Shown here piece by piece: positions 8,225 to 16,693 of a stretch of DNA of 54,052 nt. Each line of letters starts with the position of its first letter. Within the stretch, counting starts at the first letter, position 1. The notes beneath the pieces are model-generated. The model did no database searches and had not been told where the DNA came from. It saw only the letters and a program-made list of their open reading frames with translations. The DNA is taken from positions 1-54,052 of the forward strand of contig JAEUUP010000071.1 of the NCBI GenBank assembly GCA_016787525.1. The letters run 5' to 3'. The translations under genes were made by a program, and so were the position numbers. Origin of the DNA: Saprospiraceae bacterium. Its GTDB lineage: Bacteria > Bacteroidota > Bacteroidia > Chitinophagales > Saprospiraceae.

Positions 8225-9319
8225 ATGAATTTAATAGAACTTACTAAAAAATTTCCTACTGAGGACAAAGCCTATGCCTATTTTGAGGATAACCGTTGGT
8301 CAAAAGGTGTCATTTGCGCTCATTGCGAATCAACCTTAGTCAGCAAGAAACAATTAGACGGACGGTTCAAATGTAAAACGTGCCGTAAAAGTTTTTCCGT
8401 TACAACTAAAACGCATTTGCACCAAACGCATATACCACTACAAACGTGGCTTTTTGCTTTTGCTATCGTTTCAGATGCAAAGAAAGGTCTTTCAGCGTTA
8501 CAATTACAAAGAAATTTGGGTATTGCTTATCAAACCGCTTTTGATATGTACCATACCATTCGTGACATCATGGCAGAAGAAAAAGTAGAACTTTTGGAAG
8601 ATGTGGTAGAAATGGACGAAACCTACGTTGGTGGCAAACCAAGAAAACCAAACATCAAAAGAGCTTTAACCGAAGATGGTAAAGAATACCTTATTGAACG
8701 TACTGAGGAGGTCAAAAGTTTAGGCTTTGATTTGAGTGCAAAAAAAGGCAATACGGCAAAAGTAGATTTAGGCACAAAACGAGGACGTGGTAGCCAAAAA
8801 CTCATTCCTGTTACGGGTATCGTTCAACGTGACGGTGCAGTAATAGCCGAAGTGATGAGTTCTTTGGGTGCAAAGAAGTTGGAAGCACTTGTTAAAAAAC
8901 ACGTTGACTTGTCAGATTCATTGCTCATTACGGACACTTACAAAGGTTATTCAAAGATTGGTAAAATCATTGAGCATATCAAAATTGACCACAGTAGGCT
9001 GTATTCATATAACGGTGTGAATACAAATACGATTGAAAGTTTTTGGGCTATTGTCGAGCGTGGTATCATTGGGCAATATCACCATGTTAGTTTGGCTTAC
9101 TTGCCAAAATATATCGTCGAATTTTGTTTCAAGTACAATAATCGTAACTTTGATGATATGTTTGAAACGTTGGTTAAGGCATCAATGAGGGTCAAAATAC
9201 CAAAAGCGATTATCCACAACCCAAATAAGCCTAAGAAAGCACCAACTAAAACCAATAATCAAAAGAAAGGCAACTTAGGTAGTAAGAAGCCGAAAACTAA
9301 ACCTAAATTGCCTTTTTAA
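8225..9319 (+). CDS. ISXO2-like (IS1595 family) transposase
   Basis: The transposase that moves the surrounding element, 364 residues from the ATG at 8225. An in-frame TTG at 8201 would add eight residues, but the family normally begins close to MNLIELTKKFPTED. The N-terminus has the zinc ribbon typical of the family: CAHC, then CKTC about 20 residues later. The catalytic domain shows Asp131 (EMDETYVGGK), Asp237 (LITDTYKGY) and Glu271 (NTNTIESFW), a D-D-E triad with 33 residues between the last two. The C-terminus is Lys/Pro/Asn-rich. No frameshift or stop is seen. Its stop is 39 bp before the right inverted repeat. Confidence 0.92.
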   Translation: MNLIELTKKFPTEDKAYAYFEDNRWSKGVICAHCESTLVSKKQLDGRFKCKTCRKSFSVTTKTHLHQTHIPLQTWLFAFAIVSDAKKGLSALQLQRNLGIAYQTAFDMYHTIRDIMAEEKVELLEDVVEMDETYVGGKPRKPNIKRALTEDGKEYLIERTEEVKSLGFDLSAKKGNTAKVDLGTKRGRGSQKLIPVTGIVQRDGAVIAEVMSSLGAKKLEALVKKHVDLSDSLLITDTYKGYSKIGKIIEHIKIDHSRLYSYNGVNTNTIESFWAIVERGIIGQYHHVSLAYLPKYIVEFCFKYNNRNFDDMFETLVKASMRVKIPKAIIHNPNKPKKAPTKTNNQKKGNLGSKKPKTKPKLPF

Positions 9320-9358
9320 CTACTTTGAGGTATATTGCTCATTATCAATGTGTTACAA

Positions 9359-9382
9359 TGTCCCATAAAGTAGATAATTCCG
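9359..9382 (-). repeat. Right terminal inverted repeat
   Basis: A 24-bp perfect inverted copy of 3724-3747, beginning TGTCCCATAAAG and ending ATTCCG at the element's outer edge. Confidence 0.93.
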
Positions 9383-9390
9383 AATTAAAA
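9383..9390. repeat. Right target-site duplication of transposon
   Basis: AATTAAAA, identical to 3716-3723, directly abuts the right inverted repeat. Confidence 0.93.
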
Positions 9391-9403
9391 TTGGTTAACA
9401 CTG

Positions 9404-9447
9404 ATTTCATGTCATTTCTATTTTTTGAAGTAGAAACAACATGAAAT
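9404..9447. terminator. Hairpin, probably the displaced terminator of the M1 peptidase gene
   Basis: ATTTCATGT (9404-9412) pairs with ACATGAAAT (9439-9447), and inside it TTTCTA pairs with TAGAAA around a 10-nt loop. There is no strong U-tract. Before the transposon inserted, this hairpin lay about 20 bp after the M1 peptidase stop codon, which suggests it ended that transcript. Confidence 0.45.
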
Positions 9448-9652
9448 TAACTTAGCATTTAAGAATTGCCTTTATAAGATTATTGCACTATTGAAGGTGA
9501 AATTCATATTTTTGCTTAGACAAAATCCTCCTGTCGTACTAAATTTTCTGCTGATTTTTAAAGCTAAAATTTCAATAGCATCAAAAATGAGTTATTTTTA
9601 TGACGACAAAACCAACTAAAACAGTTTAAATAAAATTTACACACAAGGAATT

Positions 9653-10684
9653 ATGAGTAAAGTATTGGTAACAGGTGGATGTGGCTATATAGGCAGCCAC
9701 ACAATTGTTGACTTGATAGACAATGGTTTCGATGTTATTTCGGTTGACAATCACCTCAATTCAGACCCCTCAGTATTGGAAAGTATTGAGGAAATCACAG
9801 GAAAAAAAATCAAGAACTACACTGTTGACCTATGCAATTTAGCGCATTTGAAACGTATATTCGTCGAAAATCGCGATATTGCAGGTATCATCCACTTTGC
9901 TGCCCTCAAAGCTGTGGGCGAGTCAGTAGAAAAGCCGCTCTTGTATTATCGCAACAATCTCGACAGTTTGCTCAATATCTTGACGTGCTTAGAGGAGTTT
10001 AAAATCAAACATTTCATATTCTCATCGTCTTGTTCTGTGTATGGCAATGCCAAACAGTTGCCTGTGACGGAAGAAACCAAACGCCAAGAGGCTGAAAGTC
10101 CTTATGCTCGGACGAAACAAATTGGCGAGGACATTATGCAAGATTTTGCACTCATCCACCCTTTTGCTAATTTCATTTCACTGCGTTATTTCAACCCTGC
10201 GGGTGCGCACGAAAGTAGTTTGATGGGCGAATCACCTCTGTATGCTACGCTCAATCTTGTGCCTGTTATCACTGAAACGGCTATTGGTAAACGCGGTGAA
10301 ACGACTGTTTTTGGGGACGACTATCCTACACGCGATGGTTCTTGCATTAGAGACTATATTCACGTTATGGATATAGCTCATGCACATACACTTGCTTTAG
10401 AATATGTTATGAAGCATAAAAATGAAGATAACTACGAGGTATTCAATTTAGGTACTGGCGATGGTGTCACCGTTTTGGAAGCCATTCACGCGTTTGAAAA
10501 CACAACAGGTGTGAAGTTCAACTACCGCATCGGGCAGCGTCGCCCGGGTGATGTGGTTTCTATTTATGCCAATAACGACAAAGCTAAAGAAAAGTTGGAG
10601 TGGGTGCCTAAACGCACAATAGAGGACATCATGCACACAGCGTGGGAATGGGAAAAGCGTCGTAGTGAAGATGTTTTAGTATGA
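9653..10684 (+). CDS. galE: UDP-glucose 4-epimerase
   Basis: A cytoplasmic NAD-dependent enzyme interconverting UDP-glucose and UDP-galactose, supplying galactose units for polysaccharides. It has 343 residues, the usual GalE length. Features of the extended short-chain dehydrogenase family are complete. The Rossmann loop TGGCGYIGSH is at 7-16. The catalytic Tyr151 and Lys155 (YARTK) are preceded by the SSSCSVYG serine segment near 122-129. RYFNPAGAHE and the C-terminal GQRRPGDV sugar-nucleotide signature follow. The start ATG follows an AT-rich leader, 262 bp after the transposon. One TACTGAGGGG word (minus orientation, 9766) encodes DPSV in a variable surface segment. Confidence 0.95.
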   Translation: MSKVLVTGGCGYIGSHTIVDLIDNGFDVISVDNHLNSDPSVLESIEEITGKKIKNYTVDLCNLAHLKRIFVENRDIAGIIHFAALKAVGESVEKPLLYYRNNLDSLLNILTCLEEFKIKHFIFSSSCSVYGNAKQLPVTEETKRQEAESPYARTKQIGEDIMQDFALIHPFANFISLRYFNPAGAHESSLMGESPLYATLNLVPVITETAIGKRGETTVFGDDYPTRDGSCIRDYIHVMDIAHAHTLALEYVMKHKNEDNYEVFNLGTGDGVTVLEAIHAFENTTGVKFNYRIGQRRPGDVVSIYANNDKAKEKLEWVPKRTIEDIMHTAWEWEKRRSEDVLV

Positions 10685-10704
10685 TGTTTCAAACATACAA
10701 TGAG

Positions 10705-10736
10705 AAGGTCGGCGCGTACGTAAACGCGCCGACCTT
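10705..10736 (+). terminator. Hairpin terminator after galE
   Basis: A perfect 13-bp stem, AAGGTCGGCGCGT (10705-10717) with ACGCGCCGACCTT (10724-10736) around a 6-nt loop. The downstream tract is only moderately U-rich (CGCTATATTTT). A TACTGAGGGGGG copy starts 11 bp later, at 10747, before the next gene. Confidence 0.75.
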
Positions 10737-10807
10737 CGCTATATTTTACTGAGGGGGGTATTTTCGATTCATATTTTCTTTCGTATTTTTGAGACAAAAG
10801 ATGGTAC

Positions 10808-11767
10808 ATGGATAAACAACGGCTCAAAATCAACTTAAAGCACGCTCGACCGATCCGCTTGTTGCGCCGCGATGGTGAATTGAATCTGCATAAAGATTCA
10901 CTCAATTCATTTCGGGTGTTCAATATGCTCATCAAAATGTCGTGGCAGCGGCTCTTTTTTTATGCCTTTGTAGGTCATTTGGTATTCAATCTATTGTTTA
11001 CAATGATGTATTGGGCAGTCGGTGGCGTTGATTGTTTGGGTGGTTTTGATGAGGGGGCTAAGAAGCATTGGTTTTTAGAAATCTTTTTTTTCAGTACTCA
11101 AACTTTTACAACTGTTGGCTATGGACACATTCATCCAACATGTTTGGGAACGAATTGGGTCGCTTCATTTGAGTCTTTTGTTGGTTGGTTGTTTTTCTCG
11201 GTTGTGACAGGTTTGTTCTATACCAAGTTTACACAACCTCGTGTGGAGGTGGCTTTGAGCCCAAAAGCTGTTTTTGACAATTTTATGGGCGGCTACGCCT
11301 TCAAGTTTATGTTAGCCAATGAGTATGAGAATAAATTAGTAGATGTGGAAGTCACGCTCGACCTCATCAAGTTGGAAATCGTTGAAGGGCGGTATAAAAA
11401 ACGTTTTTACAATCTGCCTGTTATGCGCTCCAAGATTCCGTTTCTTTCTGTGCCTTGGACGGTTGTTCACCCGATAGATGCCAAAAGCCCCTTGTGGGGT
11501 TTGTCGCAAGAAGACTTTAATACTTCTTCGATGGAGTTTTTTATTCAAGTTAAAGTTTTTGATGAGGCGCATCGCCAAGTTTTGTTCAAAGAGTTCTCTT
11601 ATTTTGGCGTTGAAGAAGTCTTGTGGGGTGCTAAATTTGTCAATATCCAACGCTATACCGAAACAGGAGAGTTGAAAATAAGCATGAACCGCTTTGGTAA
11701 AACCACAAAAGTTCAAGATTTCCCAGAACGTTTGTTGCCGATGAACACTGTGAACAACGTGAATTGA
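10808..11767 (+). CDS. Inward-rectifier (KirBac-like) potassium channel
   Basis: An inner-membrane K+ channel subunit of 319 residues, expected to form tetramers. The first membrane helix is at about 43-66 (FFYAFVGHLVFNLLFTMMYW). The pore helix is followed by the selectivity filter TVGYG at 102-106. The second helix is near 120-140 (FVGWLFFSVVTGLFYTKF). Residues 141-319 form the cytoplasmic beta-sandwich typical of Kir channels, starting with the PRVEVALSPKAVF stretch. The N-terminus is basic and lacks a signal peptide, as expected. It is preceded by the galE terminator, so it probably has its own promoter. No ligand-binding motif is obvious beyond the Kir fold. Confidence 0.9.
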   Translation: MDKQRLKINLKHARPIRLLRRDGELNLHKDSLNSFRVFNMLIKMSWQRLFFYAFVGHLVFNLLFTMMYWAVGGVDCLGGFDEGAKKHWFLEIFFFSTQTFTTVGYGHIHPTCLGTNWVASFESFVGWLFFSVVTGLFYTKFTQPRVEVALSPKAVFDNFMGGYAFKFMLANEYENKLVDVEVTLDLIKLEIVEGRYKKRFYNLPVMRSKIPFLSVPWTVVHPIDAKSPLWGLSQEDFNTSSMEFFIQVKVFDEAHRQVLFKEFSYFGVEEVLWGAKFVNIQRYTETGELKISMNRFGKTTKVQDFPERLLPMNTVNNVN

Positions 11768-11936
11768 GCGTTCTGCATCAATTTTAAACCCAAATTCTGT
11801 ACGCCCAATGCAAACTTGTTTTATTTTCGCCAAATATTAGGGCTGTCACTGGTCATTAGTCACGCAACGAAGGTCGTTTAAAACCTATAAACAGACCCAC
11901 TGATTACTGACAGGTTGACCCACGACCAAAAGCAAC

Positions 11937-12539
11937 ATGGCACTTTTCAAATCTGTAAAAACAACGTCAGACAAGCAACAACCACTCACCGATGAGGAAA
12001 TTGTAGCGCGCATACTGAGGGGTGAACAACATCTCCTCGAAGTATTGTATGACCGTTTTTCAGGTCGTATCTTTCATAAGTGTTTGAGTCTCATCAAAGA
12101 TAGAGAAGCCTCCAAAGATTGTACACACGACATCATGGTCAAAATTTTTATGAATCTTACGAAATACAAAGGTACAGCGGCCTTCTCTTTGTGGGTTCAC
12201 TCTATCACCTACAACTATTGTATGGACTATTTGTCGAAACAAAAACGACTGGATTTTTCGGGCTATTCTGAGTCAGAACTGGATTATGTGGCAAATGACG
12301 ACGAATCTTTAGAGAGCAAACTACTACAAGACCTTAAATTGACACAATTAGAAGTCGTTTTTGAAAAACTCAATGCAGACGATAAAATCCTGCTTATGAT
12401 GCGCTACCAAGATGGTATGAGCGTCAAGGACATTGCTGACTCTTTGGGGATTGGCGAGTCGGCTATCAAGATGCGCCTCAAACGCAGCCGCGATAGATTG
12501 GCTGATTTGATTGAAGATTTAGAAAAAAAACAAAGGTAG
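11937..12539 (+). CDS. ECF-type RNA polymerase sigma factor
   Basis: An alternative sigma-70 family factor of 200 residues. Region 2 runs from about residue 35 (VLYDRFSGRIFHKCLSLI) to 105 and includes DCTHDIMVKIFMNL, the core-binding and -10 recognition segment. Region 4 lies at about 135-195, with ILLMMRYQDGMSVKDIADSL and the helix-turn-helix GIGESAIKMRLKRSRDRL. Regions 1 and 3 are absent, as usual for ECF factors. The next gene, 77 bp downstream, encodes a small acidic soluble protein, not an obvious membrane anti-sigma factor. One TACTGAGGGG word (12013) encodes I-L-R-G. Confidence 0.92.
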   Translation: MALFKSVKTTSDKQQPLTDEEIVARILRGEQHLLEVLYDRFSGRIFHKCLSLIKDREASKDCTHDIMVKIFMNLTKYKGTAAFSLWVHSITYNYCMDYLSKQKRLDFSGYSESELDYVANDDESLESKLLQDLKLTQLEVVFEKLNADDKILLMMRYQDGMSVKDIADSLGIGESAIKMRLKRSRDRLADLIEDLEKKQR

Positions 12540-12616
12540 TTTGTTAGTCATTATAGGTTTCGTTCATTCGTAACAACTCTGATAATGACTCACTAACAAA
12601 AAGTAACCAATAAAAA

Positions 12617-13000
12617 ATGGAAAAACAGGAACTTAATTTAGCGAATCTCTTTCAACAGTTGGGCAATCAATCTGAAAAGATTGAATTACCCGATTTTAAG
12701 TTGAAAGATGCTGTGTTCAGCACGATTGACGCAACCAGTTTGGTGGCAGATATTGTGGATTTGTTTACAATCAAATTCGTTCAAGCACAATCTGAAATAG
12801 TGGATGCAATACCAGATAGTGAGTTTGGTTTCGATGAAAAAGAACGCGTTTTTTCATTTCTTGAGAAAAAATACAAAGAAAGTAAGCAAAATACTGAGGG
12901 GGTTGCTGATACGGATTTAGATGCCACCGACAAAGAAAAACTATTCAAATTTTTAGAAAGAAAATATAGGGAAGGAAACCAATCAACTGATAATCAATAA
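12617..13000 (+). CDS. Small acidic protein with an internal repeat, next to the ECF sigma gene
   Basis: A 127-residue unknown protein, acidic, with no signal peptide or membrane segment. The C-terminal half carries two similar units, EKERVFSFLEKKYKES and DKEKLFKFLERKYREG, separated by a Thr/Asp-rich linker; part of that linker (TEGV) is encoded by the TACTGAGGGG word at 12892. It sits between the sigma factor (77 bp upstream) and the MscS-like channel (27 bp downstream), all on one strand. By position it could be a soluble regulator of the sigma factor, but no anti-sigma motif is visible. Confidence 0.75.
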   Translation: MEKQELNLANLFQQLGNQSEKIELPDFKLKDAVFSTIDATSLVADIVDLFTIKFVQAQSEIVDAIPDSEFGFDEKERVFSFLEKKYKESKQNTEGVADTDLDATDKEKLFKFLERKYREGNQSTDNQ

Positions 13001-13027
13001 CTTGTAACAACTTAATTTTTTACAATA

Positions 13028-13864
13028 ATGAACAGCTTACAAAGAATTTGGGATTTATTCGCAGAATCGCTTCGTGTATTTGGTGAAAAGTTCACGGAAA
13101 CCATTCCGAGTATTTTAGGTGCTATCATTGTTTTTGTCATAGCTTGGCTTTTGGCGCGTTTGGTTTCAGGCGGATTCGAGCGTCTGCTTCGGACAGTCAA
13201 GTTCGATGCTTTCGCGGAGCGTTTAAAGCTGACTAATTTTCTACAACAAGCAGGTATTCAACTTGCACCCAGCACCATCATTGGGCGGTTCATTTACTGG
13301 ATTTTAGTATTGCTCATCATCTCATCGGCAGCCGAAACGTTGAATTGGACTTCTGTTTCTTATCAGATACAACGGTTTTTAGAGTATTTGCCCAATCTCA
13401 TCACGGGTATGCTCATTTTTGGCATCGGTGCATATATTGCGACACTTGTACGCGACTTTGTGCGAAGTGCAACGGGTTCTCTGGGTATCAGCACGGGACG
13501 CATACTGTCCGCTGTGATATATTATGTCTTGTTCATCATGGTGATTCTGACCGCATTAGAACAAGCCAAAGTAGATACACGCTTACTATCCACCAATTTA
13601 TTGATGATTATTGGTGCTATTTTGCTGGCTGCTTCCATTTCTTATGGTTTTGCGTCGCGCGAGGTATTGTCCAATATTTTAGCGGGTTTTTTCAACAAAA
13701 GAAACTTTCACAAGGGTATGACCATAGAAATTGATGGCATCAGAGGTGTCATCGTCGAAATGAGCAATGTAGCTGTGACGATACAAGTCTCTGATTCTGA
13801 GCGAGTTGTCATTCCTTCGCACCAATTGATGACAAGCAAAGTAAAAATCATCAAAGAAAATTGA
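13028..13864 (+). CDS. MscS-like small-conductance mechanosensitive channel
   Basis: A 278-residue inner-membrane protein. Hydrophobic segments are near 20-40 (ILGAIIVFVIAWLLARLV), 88-108 (FIYWILVLLIISSAAETL), 115-140 (LPNLITGMLIFGIGAYIATLV) and 155-180. The last helix, IIGAILLAASISYGFASREV, leads into LSNILAGFFNKRNFHKGMTIEIDGIRGVI, which matches the MscS pore helix and upper beta-domain. The large C-terminal vestibule domain is short or missing, so this resembles the compact CmpX/conserved-TM-helix branch. It is probably part of the sigma-127aa-channel transcription unit. It ends at a bidirectional hairpin shared with the converging thioredoxin gene. Confidence 0.88.
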   Translation: MNSLQRIWDLFAESLRVFGEKFTETIPSILGAIIVFVIAWLLARLVSGGFERLLRTVKFDAFAERLKLTNFLQQAGIQLAPSTIIGRFIYWILVLLIISSAAETLNWTSVSYQIQRFLEYLPNLITGMLIFGIGAYIATLVRDFVRSATGSLGISTGRILSAVIYYVLFIMVILTALEQAKVDTRLLSTNLLMIIGAILLAASISYGFASREVLSNILAGFFNKRNFHKGMTIEIDGIRGVIVEMSNVAVTIQVSDSERVVIPSHQLMTSKVKIIKEN

Positions 13865-13873
13865 CCCCTCAGT

Positions 13874-13945
13874 ATCTTTTGTTTATCATGCAAAATGCCC
13901 CAAAGTGATTACACTTTGGGGCATTTTGCACGATAAACAAAAGAT
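13874..13945. terminator. Bidirectional terminator between converging genes
   Basis: Arms of 34 nt (13874-13907 and 13912-13945) pair with a single mismatch around the loop ATTA. The core is TGCCCCAAAGTG with CACTTTGGGGCA, and the AT-rich outer arms supply U-tracts in both directions. The right arm reaches the stop codon of the minus-strand gene. A CCCCTCAGTA word (13865-13874) joins its left edge, right after the channel's stop codon. Confidence 0.88.
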
Positions 13946-14835
13946 TATTTTTTACCAATATCTTCAAAAGGTTTGACCATCCCTTCAATAGCCGTTTTTT
14001 TGCAGAATGCTTCTGCTTGTTGTTTCGTCGCAAACTTGCCCACTAAAACACGATATGTTATTTTGCCTTGCACTTTACTTTGCATGATGTACTGGCTTTG
14101 GCTATTGTTCTTCTTTTTCAATTCTTCAATTGCTGCTTTTGCACCTGTTAACTGACTGTATGCGCCCACTTGGATGGTAAAACTGTTTTTAGGTGTTTCT
14201 TTGCGTTGACCAATATCTGATGTTGCTACTGCATTCGGTCTGGCACGAACTACTGCATTGTCAGTCTGAATGGAATTGGGAACAGTAATTTTTTGCGCTG
14301 TCGTATTATATGAGGGAGGAACAGGCGAATCTGGTACGCGATTAGTTTTATTTATTTGAGGGTTGAAGCCCGAACTATTGTTATTGTTAGCATAAACAGG
14401 AGTCAATCTCTGACGATATTGGGGTAAATTGTGTTTGTCAAGCACTGAATTAAGTTTTGTTGCTGACATAGTTTCTTCGTACCGACTCACTTGACGACCT
14501 TTGGAGTCGAGAATAATGATGGTTGGTAATACTTTGACGTTGTACTGATTTTTCAAATCAAATCCATCAAAACTTTGAATATTGACCTTTACAGGAACAT
14601 AGCCATTGTTCATACGTTCAATGACAGAAGGCTGTGTAAATGTGTATTCATCCATCATTTTGCACGGTGTACAATAGTTTGCCGAAAATTCAAGAAACAC
14701 TAGCTTACCCTCACTGGCGGCACGATTGAGTCCCGTCTTGAGGTCATCGTTGATGAAATTAAGCTCTTCTGCAAAAATTGTAAATGAAAGAAACAGACAA
14801 ACAAAAGTTGCTAAAAAATTGAGTCTTTTAAACAT
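13945..14835 (-). CDS. Secreted thioredoxin-fold protein fused to a SPOR domain
   Basis: A 296-residue periplasmic protein. The signal peptide is at 1-22 (FLATFVCLFLSFTIFAEE). A thioredoxin-like domain spans about 23-130 with the redox pair Cys55-Thr-Pro-Cys58 in FSANYCTPCKMMDEY and the cis-Pro loop VLPTIIILD. A Pro/Asn/Thr-rich linker runs from about 135 to 215. A SPOR domain occupies about 217-292 (SFTIQVGAYSQLTGAKAAI and VLVGKFATKQQAEAFCKK). SPOR domains bind denuded septal peptidoglycan, so the likely role is a thiol oxidoreductase or chaperone held at the division site; this is inference. It converges on the MscS-like gene. Confidence 0.9.
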   Translation of the reverse strand: MFKRLNFLATFVCLFLSFTIFAEELNFINDDLKTGLNRAASEGKLVFLEFSANYCTPCKMMDEYTFTQPSVIERMNNGYVPVKVNIQSFDGFDLKNQYNVKVLPTIIILDSKGRQVSRYEETMSATKLNSVLDKHNLPQYRQRLTPVYANNNNSSGFNPQINKTNRVPDSPVPPSYNTTAQKITVPNSIQTDNAVVRARPNAVATSDIGQRKETPKNSFTIQVGAYSQLTGAKAAIEELKKKNNSQSQYIMQSKVQGKITYRVLVGKFATKQQAEAFCKKTAIEGMVKPFEDIGKK

Positions 14836-15103
14836 GTTCGCGGAATTGGTTTTGATTGAAAAATGAAATTTTAGATCGTGTATCTCGCATGAAAGCTAAT
14901 CTAATTTTTGTGAATTGCACAAAACGAATTAACAGCAAGAATAATACCAAACTTTTTAATATCTTCATTTTCAAACTGTATTAACCAATAAAAATCAGCT
15001 TTACAGGTAAAATAATTAAATTAATTTGCGACTTTGCCCTGTTTTTATTGTTCTTATTTATGTTAAATAGGATTTTGTCTATAATTTAAATATGTCGAAT
15101 TAA

Positions 15104-16681
15104 ATGAAAAAACTTCTTTTTATCCTCCTGATACTGAGGGGGGTACACGCCACAGCTCAACAAGCCACATTGGCTGATTTTGCAGAGACTATCAATACCA
15201 ACGACTTACGTGTACACGAGACCATTTTAACATCCGACTCTCTGGGCGGACGTGAAACTGGCACTGAAGGCAACCTCAAAGCAGCCCGTTACATCGCCGC
15301 ACAATTTGAAAAATTGGGTCTGCCCAAGGTGGGTGACAATCAAACCTACTTCCAACGCATGGTGTACACAAACGATGGTTGGAACAATATTGCCCTCAAA
15401 GTGAATGACCATACTTATCGCCATCAATTCAATTTTTACGCTTTGCCTTATCTGAATCCTATGTTGGAAGGCAACAAAATCGAGGCATCCGAAGTCGTTT
15501 TTTTAGGCTATGGTATTGACCATGCGCGTTATTCTGACTACAAAAAAGCTAATGTAAAAGGCAAAGTGATTTTGATAAACATGGGAGAACCAATGGCACA
15601 AGATTCCACTTTCGTCATTTCTAAAACACAAACGGCTTCTAATTGGTCTAAAATTGAAGCAAAATTAGCCATTGCTTATCAAAAGGGGGTGAAAGCCGTT
15701 TTGTTCATTGACCCCAAAATGGCAGAAAGCTTGCAAGCCAATCGCCGCAATTTCAGTCGTAATTTGACGGGCGATGTGGTTTTGCCCGATGGCAAAATGG
15801 TCAATAGTGCCTTTATTTCACCCGATATAGCCAAGGAAATTATTGGTAAAAATACTGAGGGGTATGCCAAAGCCCGTGAAAAATGTGCCGCAGGCAAACC
15901 ACGTTCATTGACTTTGCCTTGTGAATTGACTTTGAAAATGGATAAATTTTTCAAACAATTGATTGGCAACAATGTGATGGGATTCATAGAAGGCAGCGAC
16001 CCTGTGTTGAAGAATGAAATTGTCATTGTATCAGCTCACTACGACCATTTAGGCACGCGAGGCGAGCAAATCTATCATGGTGCGGACGACAATGGCAGTG
16101 GTACTTCATCAGTTTTGGAAATCGCTCAAGCATTGGTAGAAGCCAAACGGCAAGGCAAAGGCACTCGTCGCAGTGTACTATGCCTATTGATGACTGGTGA
16201 AGAAAAAGGGTTGTTGGGGTCCAAATATTATGTAACCTATCCTGTATTTCCATTAGACAAAACGGTAGCCGATGTGAATATTGACATGGTGGGTCGTGTG
16301 GACGAAAAATATGAAAAATTGGGCAATCCAAACTATATCTACGTCATTGGAGCGGATAAATTGAGCCAAGACTTGCATGACATCAATGAAAAAGTGAACG
16401 CTAAATACACCAAACTGACTTTGGACTACACTTATAATGATGAAAACGACCCCAATCGCTACTATTACCGTAGTGACCATTACAATTTTGCAGAACATGG
16501 TGTGCCAGCTATTTTTTACTTTAATGGTACACACGATGATTACCATCAACCAACAGATACGATTGACAAAATCAATTTCGATAAAATGGCAAAAATTGTG
16601 AAATTGGCTTTTTTCACTGCCACTGAAATTGCCAACCGTGACGAACGATTGAGGATTACAAAAAAGGTGAAAACGCCTTAA
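15104..16681 (+). CDS. Secreted M28-family zinc peptidase
   Basis: An aminopeptidase-type metalloenzyme of 525 residues. The signal peptide is MKKLLFILLILRGVHATAQQ; its LRGV is encoded by a TACTGAGGGGGG word (15132). Residues about 120-285 look like a PA-type insert (VVFLGYGIDHARYSDYKKAN). The di-zinc site is visible: His312 in SAHYDHLG, Asp328-Asp329 in GADDNGSGTS, and Glu366-Glu367 in MTGEEKGLLGS. Next come NIDMVGR and, near the end, the final ligand region YRSDHYNFAEHGVPAIFYFN. Order and spacing fit the M28 family. It is followed by a strong terminator. A 268-bp AT-rich gap precedes it, where I see no other gene. Confidence 0.92.
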   Translation: MKKLLFILLILRGVHATAQQATLADFAETINTNDLRVHETILTSDSLGGRETGTEGNLKAARYIAAQFEKLGLPKVGDNQTYFQRMVYTNDGWNNIALKVNDHTYRHQFNFYALPYLNPMLEGNKIEASEVVFLGYGIDHARYSDYKKANVKGKVILINMGEPMAQDSTFVISKTQTASNWSKIEAKLAIAYQKGVKAVLFIDPKMAESLQANRRNFSRNLTGDVVLPDGKMVNSAFISPDIAKEIIGKNTEGYAKAREKCAAGKPRSLTLPCELTLKMDKFFKQLIGNNVMGFIEGSDPVLKNEIVIVSAHYDHLGTRGEQIYHGADDNGSGTSSVLEIAQALVEAKRQGKGTRRSVLCLLMTGEEKGLLGSKYYVTYPVFPLDKTVADVNIDMVGRVDEKYEKLGNPNYIYVIGADKLSQDLHDINEKVNAKYTKLTLDYTYNDENDPNRYYYRSDHYNFAEHGVPAIFYFNGTHDDYHQPTDTIDKINFDKMAKIVKLAFFTATEIANRDERLRITKKVKTP

Positions 16682-16693
16682 ACAACCACTTCT

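Larger units (their letters stand above)
3724..9382 (+). mobile_element. IS1595/ISXO2-type transposon carrying a type IIG restriction-modification gene
   Basis: A 5659-bp element. Its ends are perfect 24-bp inverted repeats (3724-3747 and 9359-9382, outer ends CGGAATTATC), flanked by the 8-bp direct repeat AATTAAAA. Its transposase gene is at the right end. Cargo, left to right: a 150-residue coiled-coil membrane protein, a possible 34-residue hydrophobic ORF (minus), a 938-residue type IIG enzyme, a 153-residue unknown, and an 82-residue minus-strand unknown. Passenger genes are known in the IS1595 family. The DNA is visibly more AT-rich than the flanks and holds only one copy of the genome's TACTGAGGGG word. 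Perfect ends, matching duplications and an intact transposase suggest a recent and possibly still mobile insertion. Confidence 0.93.
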
